This document shows positions 24,255 through 32,927 of a stretch of DNA of 34,706 nt, one piece after another. The DNA lies in the NCBI RefSeq assembly GCF_001544555.2, contig NZ_FCOK02000094.1, forward strand, positions 1 through 34,706, written 5' to 3'. A model generated the notes under the pieces. It had not been told where the DNA came from. It saw only the letters and a list, made by a program, of their open reading frames with translations, and ran no database searches. Made by a program: the position numbers and the translations under genes. Position 1 is the first letter of the stretch, and each line of letters opens with the position of its first letter. Origin of the DNA: Caballeronia udeis. GTDB taxonomy: Bacteria; Pseudomonadota; Gammaproteobacteria; Burkholderiales; Burkholderiaceae.

Positions 24255-24539
24255 ATGAAATCATTGCTCTATACGGCAATTGCCGCTTCAGTACTCGCCA
24301 TTCCGGTCGTCTCGTTCGCGCAGCAATCGAATGCACCTGTCACGAGGGCGCAGGTGCGAGCCGAGCTCATTCAGATCGAGCAGGCCGGCTACAATCCGGG
24401 CGGCCATGACCCCAATTACCCACGGGACATTCAGGCTGCACAGGCACGGGTGGTCGCCGCTCAAGCCCAAGCTCAAACCGGCAGTTATGGTCCGGCGGTA
24501 AGCGGGTCGTCGCAGTCAGGTCGTCCGCCCGGCCAGTAA
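24255..24539 (+). CDS. DUF4148 small secreted protein
   Basis: The 94-residue protein starts at an ATG with TGGAGG upstream. A signal peptide (MKSLLYTAIAASVLAIPVVS, cut after FAQ) is followed by VTRAQVRAELIQIEQAGYNP and DPNYPRDIQAAQARV, the DUF4148 signature common in Burkholderiaceae, and a Gly/Ser/Pro-rich end. It is periplasmic or secreted. Function is unknown; some members respond to stress. Confidence 0.9.
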   Translation: MKSLLYTAIAASVLAIPVVSFAQQSNAPVTRAQVRAELIQIEQAGYNPGGHDPNYPRDIQAAQARVVAAQAQAQTGSYGPAVSGSSQSGRPPGQ

Positions 24540-24551
24540 GTGATCGGGCTT

Positions 24552-24580
24552 GTGACCGCGCTTGTGATTGCTTCGGTCAC
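24552..24580 (+). terminator. Possible hairpin after the DUF4148 gene
   Basis: GTGACCG (24552-24558) and CGGTCAC (24574-24580) form a perfect 7-bp stem with a 15-base loop, starting 12 bp after the stop codon. It is followed by TGAGTATTGTCTT, a weak T-rich tail, so it is only a candidate terminator. Confidence 0.4.
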
Positions 24581-24823
24581 TGAGTATTGTCTTCAGAGAG
24601 CGCGGCGTCTTGGCGTGCTTTGATATGCGAAATGAACTCGCTCTCGCGGTAACCCGCGAGCGGCGAGTTTGTTTTCCAAACATCAATGAACCCATTAAGT
24701 TAGCTATCCTGACGTACGTCTTGTTCGGCAGAACGTCAGTCAACACCTTGTGAATCGCACAGATCAGGGCTGTCTCGGCTCAGGCATCGCCCATCCATTT
24801 CTTTGAACGGATCCTTGCCGCCT

Positions 24824-25816
24824 TCAATGCTTGAGGCAGGTGTCCGCGTTCTTCCAGGTGCAAGTATCAAGGCCCGTGTGGATGACCGGTTTTACCGACT
24901 TTCCTTCTGCAAGGTCACGCATGACCATCGCCGCCCGATAACCCATTTCCTCCGGCCGCTGGCCGACGAGTACATTGACCTTGTGGTCCTTGAGGGCTTG
25001 CAATTCCGGTCCGAGCGTATCGGCCGAGACGATGACGAACTTCCCGCTCTGGATCTTATCCATGATCGGCGCGACGACCTGCGAATAGGCCTGCGGGGCA
25101 AAGAGCGGCCAGCCACCCTCCAGCACGAAGGCGTCGAGACCGGTGGCGTTGGCGGTTAGCGTGTCCTGCATCATCTGGTTCGCCTTGGCGGCGTCGTCGT
25201 TGACGTAGAGCGGGCAGGCGCTGATCTCTTTCCAACCGTTTTCACCGGCGAGCTTTGCGATTCCCTTCTTGCCGGAGAGTACGTCGCGCGTGCCTTGGGC
25301 GCGCTGGTTGATGTTGTCGGCGGCGGGATTGCCCATGACGAGGCAGATATTGCCGCCCTTCGGCATCAGCAACTTCAGCTGCTCGCCAAGCTTGACGCCC
25401 AGGTCGTAATTGTCGGTGCCAACGTAGCTCTTCCGGAGCGAGGCGTCCTTCGGCAGCAAATCGGCATCGGCGGTGATGACCGGGATCTTCACATTGCGGC
25501 GGCGCAGCACTTCGGCCACGGCAGGGGCGTTCGCAGGCGAGATCGCCATTGCCGACACACCTTTGGTCAGCAAGTCGTCGATGATCTGCACTTCGGCGCT
25601 TTCGTCCGCGGCTGTCGCGGGCCCGGTGTAGTAGCAGGTGTAGCCTTCCTTGTTGAGTTCCTTGTTCGCCCGCTCGCATCCCTGATGCATGAGGTCGAAG
25701 TAGGGGTTATCGAGACCCTTCACCACCAACGCCAGGGTCTTATCAGCTGCGAAGGTGGGGGAGGCCAACATCGCGAGCCCTCCAATCGCGGCAAGACACA
25801 TCAAAGCTTTCTTCAT
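24824..25816 (-). CDS. CUT2-family sugar ABC transporter, periplasmic binding protein
   Basis: The protein has 330 residues with a strong ribosome site (AAGGAGGAAATA before ATG). A signal peptide (MKKALMCLAAIGGLAMLASP, cut after TFA) is followed by a type I periplasmic-binding fold like RbsB/FrcB: ALVVKGLDNPYF, LLTKGVSAMAISPAN, VPVITADAD-like IPVITADADLLP, YVGTDNYDLG and RPEEMGYRAA. Two cysteine pairs (near residues 48 and 59, and in CTWKNADTC at the end) might make disulfides. The lysine-cysteine end is not typical. It carries a pentose, hexose or related polyol; the exact sugar is not determinable. It has a likely own promoter with a palindrome in the 192-bp gap upstream. Confidence 0.93.
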   Translation of the reverse strand: MKKALMCLAAIGGLAMLASPTFAADKTLALVVKGLDNPYFDLMHQGCERANKELNKEGYTCYYTGPATAADESAEVQIIDDLLTKGVSAMAISPANAPAVAEVLRRRNVKIPVITADADLLPKDASLRKSYVGTDNYDLGVKLGEQLKLLMPKGGNICLVMGNPAADNINQRAQGTRDVLSGKKGIAKLAGENGWKEISACPLYVNDDAAKANQMMQDTLTANATGLDAFVLEGGWPLFAPQAYSQVVAPIMDKIQSGKFVIVSADTLGPELQALKDHKVNVLVGQRPEEMGYRAAMVMRDLAEGKSVKPVIHTGLDTCTWKNADTCLKH

Positions 25817-25894
25817 TATTTCCTCCTTACTCTGGTCTCATGCAAAGCTGTTAGCGCCGGCTTTACGGTGCCCATGCCTGCTCGCACCATTTTT

Positions 25895-25947
25895 ATAATA
25901 GTCCCAAGGAAAGCCCGCGTTCGAGCTTTAACGTTCCGGCGGAACGT
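25895..25947 (-). promoter_or_regulatory. Operator-like palindrome and -10 box before the binding-protein gene
   Basis: In the permease to binding-protein gap the plus strand reads ACGTTCCG-G-CGGAACGT (25931-25947), perfect 8-bp arms around one base. On the minus strand TATTAT (25900-25895) is a good -10 candidate about 80 bp before the start. The palindrome type suits an IclR or LacI regulator. Regulation is inferred. Confidence 0.5.
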
Positions 25948-26008
25948 CGTCGTGTGAACCCGTGGCGTCCGGCAATTGCGCGTTGCGGCCGGTGGGCCTG
26001 AAGACATT

Positions 26009-27034
26009 TCAATCTCCTTGCCGTTCACCGCCGAGCCGGTTGAAGAGCACGGCGATGATGATGAAAGTGCCAATGACCGTACCCTGCCAGAACGAGTCGA
26101 CGCCGAGCAGGATCAGGCTGTTGCGGATGACTTCAATCAGCGCGGCGCCGACGACGGTCCCGAACGCGCTGCCCACGCCGCCCACGAGGTTGGTGCCGCC
26201 GATCACGGTCGCGGCGATCACGCGCAATTCGTCGCCCTCGCCAAGCCCCGTTGTCACTGCGCCGAGCCAGCCGACTTCGAGGATTGCCGCGACCCCCGCC
26301 ATGAGGCCGGCGAGCACATAGACGGAGCAGATGATGCGGCGCACCGGAACACCGGTGAGTCTCGCCGCATGGCGGTTGCCGCCGACGGCGAAGACGTAGC
26401 GGCCCCAGCGCGTCCACGTAAAGGCGAACCAGAAAAGCACGGCGAGGACGATCAGGAACCACACCGGGTTGGCGAGACCGAAGACCGAGCCGCCGCCGAG
26501 CGCCAGGAGTTTGCTGCCGTCGGGACCGAAATCGAAAATGGTCCGGCTGCCGGAGAACACCAGCGCGAGGCTGCGGCCGACGCTCAGCATGCCGAGCGTG
26601 ACAACGAAAGGCTGCATGTCGAGATAGGCGATAAGCAGACCGTTCACGAGGCCGACGAGCCCGGCGGTCAGGAGCCCCATGCCGATGCCGGCCCAGATCG
26701 GATAGCCGGCGTTCATGACCACCGAGAGGACGATACCGCTGAGGCCAATAGTCGAGCCGACCGAAATATCGATGCCGCCCGTGATGATCACCGCCATCAT
26801 GCCGAGCGCGACGATTGCCACGAAGGCGAAGTTGCGCGTGACGTTGAAAAGGTTCTGGTGCGTCGCAAAGGTCGAGGTCGCGAACGAGAGCAGGATGCAG
26901 GCGACGATAGTTGCGAGCACCACCCAGAAGACCTGGCTCGCGAGCAGCCCCGTCCAGCGGGTATGGGTTCTCGTGGCTTGCGGATCATCAAGCAACGGCG
27001 GTATTGAGGTGGGCCTTTCCGGCGCATCGTTCAA
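26009..27034 (-). CDS. CUT2-family sugar ABC transporter, permease
   Basis: The 341-residue RbsC/FrcC-type permease starts at a TTG (27034) with AGGAG 7 bases upstream. About ten hydrophobic segments are seen, with GGIDISVGSTIGLSGIV near residue 90, the family hallmark, then YVFAVGGNRHAARLTGVPV, and GEGDELRVIAATVIGGTNLVGGVGS near the end. It forms the membrane channel of the importer. The ATPase gene lies upstream, separated by 212 bp that include the triple hairpin repeat. Confidence 0.94.
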   Translation of the reverse strand: MNDAPERPTSIPPLLDDPQATRTHTRWTGLLASQVFWVVLATIVACILLSFATSTFATHQNLFNVTRNFAFVAIVALGMMAVIITGGIDISVGSTIGLSGIVLSVVMNAGYPIWAGIGMGLLTAGLVGLVNGLLIAYLDMQPFVVTLGMLSVGRSLALVFSGSRTIFDFGPDGSKLLALGGGSVFGLANPVWFLIVLAVLFWFAFTWTRWGRYVFAVGGNRHAARLTGVPVRRIICSVYVLAGLMAGVAAILEVGWLGAVTTGLGEGDELRVIAATVIGGTNLVGGVGSAFGTVVGAALIEVIRNSLILLGVDSFWQGTVIGTFIIIAVLFNRLGGERQGD

Positions 27035-27045
27035 TTCGAGTCTCC

Positions 27046-27189
27046 TGTGTCGGTCGCACTTGGCGCTTCAGCGTTTAGTGCGACCCCACACCTTTTGTGT
27101 CGGTCGCACTTGGCGCTTCAGCGTTTAGTGCGACCCCACACCTTTTGTGTCGGTCGCATCTGGCGCTTTAGCGCCTAGTGCGACCCCAT
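27046..27189. repeat. Three tandem 50-bp hairpin repeats inside the ABC operon
   Basis: Copies start at 27046, 27096 and 27146, an exact 50-bp period; the first two are identical over 50 bases and the third is partial (44 bases) with several changes. Each contains GGTCGCACT or GGTCGCATC and ends AGTGCGACC, with GGCGCT inside and its complement (AGCGTT or AGCGCC), so each can fold into a stem of about 15 pairs with a 2-base loop. Copy three replaces G-U pairs by G-C pairs, keeping the fold. The array lies between the ATPase and permease genes and could act in RNA stability or attenuation, or be a REP-like element. Confidence 0.9.
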
Positions 27190-27246
27190 GCATAGCTGTG
27201 CGAGTCAGGCAGCGGGTCAGACAGCGAGTCAAGCTGTCAGTCAGGT

Positions 27247-28017
27247 TCAGGCGGCGGCAATGGCTCCGGTGATGAGGCCGGTCACTTCTTCCGCCGAGGA
27301 TGCTTCGATCTTCTTGTCCGCGACCTTGCGCCCACGCCGCATGACGACCACGCGGTGAGCAACGTCGAAAACGTCAGGCATGCGGTGGCTGACGAGAATG
27401 ACTGCGATTCCATGCTCGGACAGGCGTCTGATGAGGCTGAGCACCTCCGCCACCTGCCGGACGCTGATCGCTGCAGTCGGTTCGTCCATGATGACGAGCC
27501 GCGCCTCGGAAAGACGCGTGCGAGCGATCGCCACGGCCTGTCGCTGACCTCCCGACATCTGCCGGACGAGGTCCCGCGGGCGGGTCTCGGATTTCAGTTC
27601 CTTGAAGAGTTCGCCGGCGCGCCTGTACATGGTCGCGTGATCGAGAATGCGGATGGGCCAGAAACCGATCCGTGGCTCCCGGCCAAGGAAGACATTGGCC
27701 GCCGCCGTCAGGTTGTTGCAGAGCGCGAGGTCCTGATAGACGACTTCGATGCCCTGGGCGCGGGCGTCGACAGGCTTGGTGAAATGCACCTTTTCACCAT
27801 TGATGAGAATTTCGCCGTGCGAGGGGGGAAAGTTACCGGCAATAACCTTCACCAGCGTTGATTTCCCGGCCCCGTTGTCTCCCATGAGCCCGACCACCTG
27901 GCCCGGCTCAAGACTGAACGTCACGTCGTTCAGGGCGTGAATGGCGCCGAAGTGCTTGGAAATGCCTCTGAGCTCTAGAAGACCCATGGACTGTCGCGCT
28001 CGCTCCAGTGGAGCCAC
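27247..28017 (-). CDS. CUT2-family sugar ABC transporter, ATPase (single domain)
   Basis: The protein has 256 residues from a GTG at 28017 with GGGAGA 6 bases upstream; the ATG at 27987 (MGLLELRGISKHFG) is a weaker but possible start. Walker A is GDNGAGKST, the signature is MSGGQRQAVAIAR, Walker B is LVIMDEPTAAIS, and the switch histidine is in ILVSHRM. Only one ATPase domain is present, as in FrcA, not two as in RbsA, so it works as a homodimer. It is the first gene of the transporter operon. A good promoter lies upstream at 28062-28089. Confidence 0.93.
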   Translation of the reverse strand: MAPLERARQSMGLLELRGISKHFGAIHALNDVTFSLEPGQVVGLMGDNGAGKSTLVKVIAGNFPPSHGEILINGEKVHFTKPVDARAQGIEVVYQDLALCNNLTAAANVFLGREPRIGFWPIRILDHATMYRRAGELFKELKSETRPRDLVRQMSGGQRQAVAIARTRLSEARLVIMDEPTAAISVRQVAEVLSLIRRLSEHGIAVILVSHRMPDVFDVAHRVVVMRRGRKVADKKIEASSAEEVTGLITGAIAAA

Positions 28018-28061
28018 CCATTTCTCCCACCGGGCGACCGATAGACATGCTAGCTAGATTT

Positions 28062-28089
28062 TTTATAGCACAACGGTGCCTTTTCGCAA
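28062..28089 (-). promoter_or_regulatory. Promoter of the sugar ABC transporter operon
   Basis: On the minus strand TTGCGA (28089-28084) is followed after 16 bases by TATAAA (28067-28062), close to the sigma-70 pattern, about 45 bp before the ATPase start. Confidence 0.55.
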
Positions 28090-28199
28090 GCCTGGTTCGG
28101 TTATGGGGCTTATCTTCGGGTCAATGGAGTCAATGAGGGTCAGCACGCGAGACCATTTCTCGCGGCTCGTACAGGCAACAATTTAATCAAACGCACGAA

Positions 28200-28463
28200 T
28201 CAAAGACTCGCAGGCCCCAGCCTCGCGGCAATCTTCTTGCAAGCTTCCCTTAATGGCACCGTATAGGTCTCATGCGCTCCCGCCTGATGCCGATAAACCG
28301 GCATGCTGATGCTGACACAGCCGACCGTGCGCTTGTCGGCGCCCTGGATCGCGGCGCCATAGCAAAAGATCGCCAGCTCGTTCTCTTCGCGGTCTTCCGA
28401 CTAGCCACGTTGTGCGGTCAGGTCGAGTTCCTTTCTTAATGTGTCGGCGTCGGTAATCGTATC
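28200..28463 (-). pseudogene. Decayed IclR-family regulator, C-terminal fragment
   Basis: The minus strand reads TITDADTLRKELDLTAQRG, then a TAG stop, then SEDREENELAIFCYGAAI, CVSISMPVYR and LREACKKIAARLG, ending at TGA (28202-28200). This is the C-terminal effector domain of an IclR protein, where the stop replaces the aromatic residue of the usual RGxxxDxEE motif. The N-terminal helix-turn-helix and the first half of the effector domain are missing; a further in-frame TGA lies just upstream. It sits in the same direction just before the sugar transporter, where an IclR regulator would be expected, so the operon has probably lost its own regulator. Confidence 0.82.
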
Positions 28464-28560
28464 GCTGCGATGGTGGGGTGTCTTTCAGTATTTAAGTTGG
28501 TTATCCTTATAGATATCGATCGAATGTGGCCGGAGAGTACGGTCCACTCACGGAGCCACG

Positions 28561-31500
28561 TCACCTCGCGGCAACCGGCTGCACGGGTGAACCGGGCGCC
28601 GCATGAGAATCCTGGTCAATCAGCGGTTCAAGCACTGGCGCCAGCGATTTCAACAACTGCACCGACAGCGCACTCGTAAATTCATAGCGCGCCGCATACG
28701 GTTCATGCACGTTAGCGGTGAGTGCGCCGAAGAATCGATCGCCAATCGCGAAGACGAAAGTCGCGCTCCGATTGACCTTGCGCGATTCGATCAGCCGCCG
28801 CCCGCGCGCGAACACGTCGAAGCGCTGATCTCCCGTACCCGTCTTGCCATAGACGTCCAGCGTGCGGCCATTCGCAAGCGGCATGCCGTCCTCCAGCCGC
28901 TTCGCGGTGCCGCCGAGCACGACATCGCGCAACAAGCCATGCACCACGTCGACTATCTCGGGTGAGAGCACCGGGGGCGAGGACGTAGACGCGCGGGTGA
29001 AATGCGTTTCATAGGGCGTGCCTTGCGCGAAGTCGATTGAGGCGAAGTCCTGCGCCGGCAGCATCGTACCGCCGCTGGCGACGATCCCGATCAATTGCGC
29101 AAGCGCGGCGGGCCTGTCACCCGACGCACCGATCGCGGCCGCGTACGACGGCGTGATCGTCGCGAACGGATACCCGAGCTTGCGCCACGATTCGCCGATT
29201 TCCGCATACGCCTGCAGCTCGACCATGTGCCTGATGCGTCGATCTTGCGTGCCGTGGTAGCGCGTCTTGAATAGCCACGAATAGGAAGCGAAACGCGCGT
29301 CGCGGCTTGCGGCCTGCACGTCGCTTTCCGTGGCGTCCGGATGGTCCCGCAGGTAGTTGAGCGTCCACAATTCGAGCGGATGCACGCTCGCGATATAGCC
29401 ACGATCGTTCAGGCTGAATTTATCGATACCGTACTTCGCGTAGAGCTTCGCGATATCCGCGGGCGCCAGCGCTGCCGCCGGCGTACCCTTGAGCGCGATG
29501 CGCATCTGCGTGTCGAACCACGCCTCTGAGGCCTCAGGCGCCACGCTGCGCAGTACCGTGGCTATCTTGGGTGGTGACTTGCGCACGTCGCGCAGCAGCG
29601 TCGCGAGCGCCGCGTCAGGTGCCTTGCCGTGATATTTCGCATAGAAGCGATGCATATACACGCGGCTCTCCTGATCGGCGAAGCGCGTGAGATAGGCATG
29701 GCGCGATACCGGATCGTCCAGCCAGTTCGACGTCGGTCCCGCTACCTGGATCATCTCGTAGTGGACGATATCGCGCATCAGCCGCACGAACACGAGATTC
29801 ACCGAATGCTGGAACGCGCGATGCACGGTGAGGATGTGGCTGTTGTCGCTCGCTTCGAAGTTATTGAACGTCTGCTCGCCGCCGCCGGTGTAGAACGTTT
29901 CGCCGGCGCTCGCGGAATACTTGCGTTCGACCGCAGCATTGAGCATTGCGCCCAGTGAACGGTCCGGTGCGTGCCCGAGATAGTCGAGCGCCCAGCGACT
30001 CAGCACATCTAGCCGGTCGGGCTTGATGTTGCGAAGTTCCGCTGCAGTCATCGATGCGTAACGCGCATGCAACTCGGAGACGATCTGCAGGTACGTGATA
30101 AGCGTGCGCAGTTTGGCTGTCGAGCCAAGATTCAAGCGCGCCCCCTGGTTGATGTCGAATGGTTCGTTGACGCTGTCGGTCTGCACTCGCACCAGGTTTG
30201 CGCCATCGCGCCGCTCGAGCAGCGTGAAGCTGAAAGCGATTTTCGACGGATCGTCCTTTGGACGCAGCATCTCGAAGCCGTATAGACCGGCCGCTTTCGC
30301 GCCCTCCGGCGTGGTGGCGAGTGCGAGCCGTTCGCTGACGGCCTGCTGCACCGGGTTGTCGAGCGTCGCGTGTACGGAGAGGTCGAGCCGGTCAAGGTCG
30401 TAGAAGCTCGGCACGCCGAGCGCATTGACCAGATGCGTGCGCAGCGAGGTCAGCGCCTTGCGGGTGACAAACGATGTATCGGGGTGGACCGGTTTCGCGT
30501 ACTGCAGTTGGAGGTGGGCTGTCAGCGCGGCGTCGCGAAGCATCGTAGGGATAATTCCTCGAGTTGCCAGAAGCCGGACGTAGCTGTCCGTCAGTTGCGC
30601 GAGCGCAGCGTTGTTGCGACGCAGGAAGTAGGAGGGCGCGCGCTGCGCAATGACCAGCGACAGTGCTTGCTTGAACGCAAGCGCTTGTGCGTCGAGCGTC
30701 TCGGGAGACAGGGGGGCCGCCAGAAGCCGGTTGACCTCGTCGAAGTCGCGCCCATACCAGGCGGCCAGGCCGTCGCCAATGCCTGCGATTTCGCCCACGC
30801 CGGGCTGCGCGGCAAGCGGCACCGTGTTCAGGTAGCTGACAATGATCTGCTGGCGTACCGGCAGCGTTTGCGGGCCCCCGAGATACGCGCGCACTGACGC
30901 GGACGCGATCTGGCGTAATTTCTCGGGCGGTGTCGCCGTGCGGCCGCCGGGCGAATGGCGGAATTTCTCGAGCTGCGTGGCGAGCGTGCTGCCGCCCGGT
31001 GTCAATTGATGCCGATCGACGATCCGCAAGCCCTGGTCGAGTACGGCGCGGCCGAAGCGGCCCCAGTCGATCGCCGGATTGCGGTTCGGTTGGTCCGGGT
31101 CGAGCAGGTTGCGGTCTTCAATGAACAGCAGCGCATTCACGAGCAGGGGAGGCACCGCGTCGAAGTTGCCGTAGATCCGCGCCGGATAGCGCACGTCGTA
31201 GAGGGTCGAACCGGTGGCGTCGAATAGCTGAAGGCCTGCCTGGTCTTTTTCGTCGTAGGGCAAATACAGGCCGTCGTCTGCGACAGACGTCATCATCGCG
31301 GAGTCGCGCGCCTGCGAGGTGACACTGAAGCCTCGCGCGAGCAGACGCTTTTCGAAGTCAGGCAGCGCTTCATAGCCTAGACGCACGTCGTACGGTCCGC
31401 TCGTGGGAAACCGGATAGAGTCGCTGGCGCCCGCACCGACTTGAAAGCCGATGTCGCGGCCCAAGTCAGACAGATAGCGCGCCTGAAGCCGGGACGTTTC

Positions 31501-31635
31501 TATTTCGTTCTGGACGAGTCGCGCAGCAATAACGATCGTTACGAGAAAAGCGGCAAATACCCCCCACTTGAGCCATCGTACGAGCGATACGGCGGCTGTT
31601 GCGCGAAACGGAAAACGAACCGGCGGCCGATTCAT
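28561..31635 (-). CDS. Bifunctional penicillin-binding protein (transglycosylase-transpeptidase)
   Basis: This 1024-residue inner-membrane protein has one N-terminal membrane helix (about 20-42). A GT51 glycosyltransferase domain follows, with LLFIEDRNLLDP (catalytic Glu in ED) and GGSTLATQL, then the transpeptidase domain with STAK (SxxK serine), SVN (SxN) and KTGT. It would polymerise and cross-link peptidoglycan. The GT51 part is more divergent than in PBP1a/1b, the spacing is longer and it stands alone, so it may be an accessory class A enzyme; PBP1C-like proteins are shorter. The ATG start at 31635 lacks a strong ribosome site. No operon partner is seen. Confidence 0.9.
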   Translation of the reverse strand: MNRPPVRFPFRATAAVSLVRWLKWGVFAAFLVTIVIAARLVQNEIETSRLQARYLSDLGRDIGFQVGAGASDSIRFPTSGPYDVRLGYEALPDFEKRLLARGFSVTSQARDSAMMTSVADDGLYLPYDEKDQAGLQLFDATGSTLYDVRYPARIYGNFDAVPPLLVNALLFIEDRNLLDPDQPNRNPAIDWGRFGRAVLDQGLRIVDRHQLTPGGSTLATQLEKFRHSPGGRTATPPEKLRQIASASVRAYLGGPQTLPVRQQIIVSYLNTVPLAAQPGVGEIAGIGDGLAAWYGRDFDEVNRLLAAPLSPETLDAQALAFKQALSLVIAQRAPSYFLRRNNAALAQLTDSYVRLLATRGIIPTMLRDAALTAHLQLQYAKPVHPDTSFVTRKALTSLRTHLVNALGVPSFYDLDRLDLSVHATLDNPVQQAVSERLALATTPEGAKAAGLYGFEMLRPKDDPSKIAFSFTLLERRDGANLVRVQTDSVNEPFDINQGARLNLGSTAKLRTLITYLQIVSELHARYASMTAAELRNIKPDRLDVLSRWALDYLGHAPDRSLGAMLNAAVERKYSASAGETFYTGGGEQTFNNFEASDNSHILTVHRAFQHSVNLVFVRLMRDIVHYEMIQVAGPTSNWLDDPVSRHAYLTRFADQESRVYMHRFYAKYHGKAPDAALATLLRDVRKSPPKIATVLRSVAPEASEAWFDTQMRIALKGTPAAALAPADIAKLYAKYGIDKFSLNDRGYIASVHPLELWTLNYLRDHPDATESDVQAASRDARFASYSWLFKTRYHGTQDRRIRHMVELQAYAEIGESWRKLGYPFATITPSYAAAIGASGDRPAALAQLIGIVASGGTMLPAQDFASIDFAQGTPYETHFTRASTSSPPVLSPEIVDVVHGLLRDVVLGGTAKRLEDGMPLANGRTLDVYGKTGTGDQRFDVFARGRRLIESRKVNRSATFVFAIGDRFFGALTANVHEPYAARYEFTSALSVQLLKSLAPVLEPLIDQDSHAAPGSPVQPVAAR

Positions 31636-31976
31636 GGTGATGTTCTACTGGCTGCAGGATCCACGCAAGTTATTGACGCGAGCAAATTAGGCCGCACTCG
31701 CGAACACCGCGAGAAAGGCTGCGGCCGGCCGCTGCTCGCCCCGTGGCCGGGGGAAAATGCCATTTGCGCACCGCATAGGTCGAGTCGCGGGGCGGTTCAT
31801 GACGTTGTTTCCCAGTGCATCCCAACATGCACCTTTTTATAGTCTAGTGCGTGGCAAGCGGACAGCAAGTCGAAAGGATTTGTCGGCATTCGCGAGGGCC
31901 AATCGGCTCATGTCCACCTGCGCAGATGCAGTCTCCATTGACTTGGTTCATCGCTCGGGCTCGGTAGACGGCTGTC
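31636..31976. other. Spacer before the penicillin-binding protein gene
   Basis: These 341 bp lie between the small secreted protein stop and the PBP start and hold no convincing gene. On the minus strand TATAAA (31841-31836) is a candidate -10 box, without a clear -35. Confidence 0.5.
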
Positions 31977-32282
31977 TCAGTGTTTGGAAAAGAGGTCGCA
32001 TCGAGCTCCGCCGGCGCATGCGGAAGATGGGGAAGATATGGGGGTTATGGGTGCTACGGGAGGATGGGCGCCTTCCGTTTGGGCGCCCCCCGTTTCGCTT
32101 CGCGTGTCGGAGACGCCACCATACGACACGTCGGTACCGGATTGAGCGGACATGTTGGCGTCTTCCACCATCTTCGCTCGTGCAGATGGGGGCGCACTCT
32201 GCTGCGTTTCCTGAGCGTTCACCATACTTGCCGACCCAAGCAAGATGGTGCCGGACACCGTCAAAATGAGAGCTGGTTTCAT
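31977..32282 (-). CDS. Small secreted protein of unknown function
   Basis: The protein has 101 residues from the ATG at 32282; GGAG stands 7 bases upstream, and the longer frame to 32330 has no such site. A signal peptide (MKPALILTVSGTILLGSAS, cut after VNA) is followed by a polar, low-complexity mature part: QQSAPPSARAKMVEDANMS, SGTDVSYGGVSDTRSETGG, a proline-rich stretch and a C-terminal CAGGARC pair of cysteines. Similar short exported proteins are frequent in Burkholderia. No function known. Confidence 0.8.
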   Translation of the reverse strand: MKPALILTVSGTILLGSASMVNAQETQQSAPPSARAKMVEDANMSAQSGTDVSYGGVSDTRSETGGAQTEGAHPPVAPITPISSPSSACAGGARCDLFSKH

Positions 32283-32927
32283 CTCCCTACTCCTCGTGTG
32301 AGTGCAGTCGCCGAGTCCTTTTCCCGGCAAGGTGGAATTCGAATATTATTTTTCGTGCCCGCCGACCGCGTCAATGCCGGCCAAGGTGCTCCAACTTTAC
32401 TTCCTCCTCGATGCGCGCGGAGACCTGCAGCAAAGAATGCGCCAAACCCTCGCGTCCAGAATCCATGGTTTATCGACAAGACATGGCGATGGTTTCGCAT
32501 GGGTACGCTAGCTAAAGTTTAGAGGAATCTGGATAACGGAGGTACACAAGTCCAGAGGAATCCTTGAGAAGTGTTGGGAATTTGATTCAGCGCTTGAAAA
32601 TAGGGTCGGGAATGCGCTGGAGGGTACGCTTTCATCAGGCGCGGCGATTGGATTTACGAACCGCCCGGATGCGATCGGTCACGTTGTTTCCCTTCCATCT
32701 GCAGGACATGCATAGACGGTTAAAAAAAGACAGCGCACCCCTGTTTTGTCCGATTTTAGCCGTGGCCTCTGTCGGCAGCATGGGTGGGGCTGAGCGATTT
32801 TATCCGGCTGTAATCTACATAGACGAGCTACGTAGACGAGCGCCGGCAGGACAGCCGGCGAAGCGCCGCAACAACGCCGAGCCAGCGCCGTCGGCCAGCT
32901 TGACTTGCCTCGCGCTTCGTCGTGCCG
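32283..32927. other. Gap without recognised gene
   Basis: These 645 bp separate the small secreted protein and Hsp20 genes. The plus-strand open frame 32564-32992 has no ribosome site and an unlikely composition. A 13-base near direct repeat (CTACATAGACGAG, CTACGTAGACGAG; 32815-32840) and a GC hairpin (32841-32860) are present. Confidence 0.5.
32841..32860 (-). terminator. Possible GC hairpin after the Hsp20 gene
   Basis: CGCCGGC, six bases, then GCCGGCG form a perfect 7-bp stem 68 bp beyond the Hsp20 stop. No T run follows, so this is only a weak terminator candidate. Confidence 0.3.

Noticed and set aside
27046..27189. CRISPR array
   Set aside because: The units are directly adjacent hairpins without unique spacers, and no cas genes are present.
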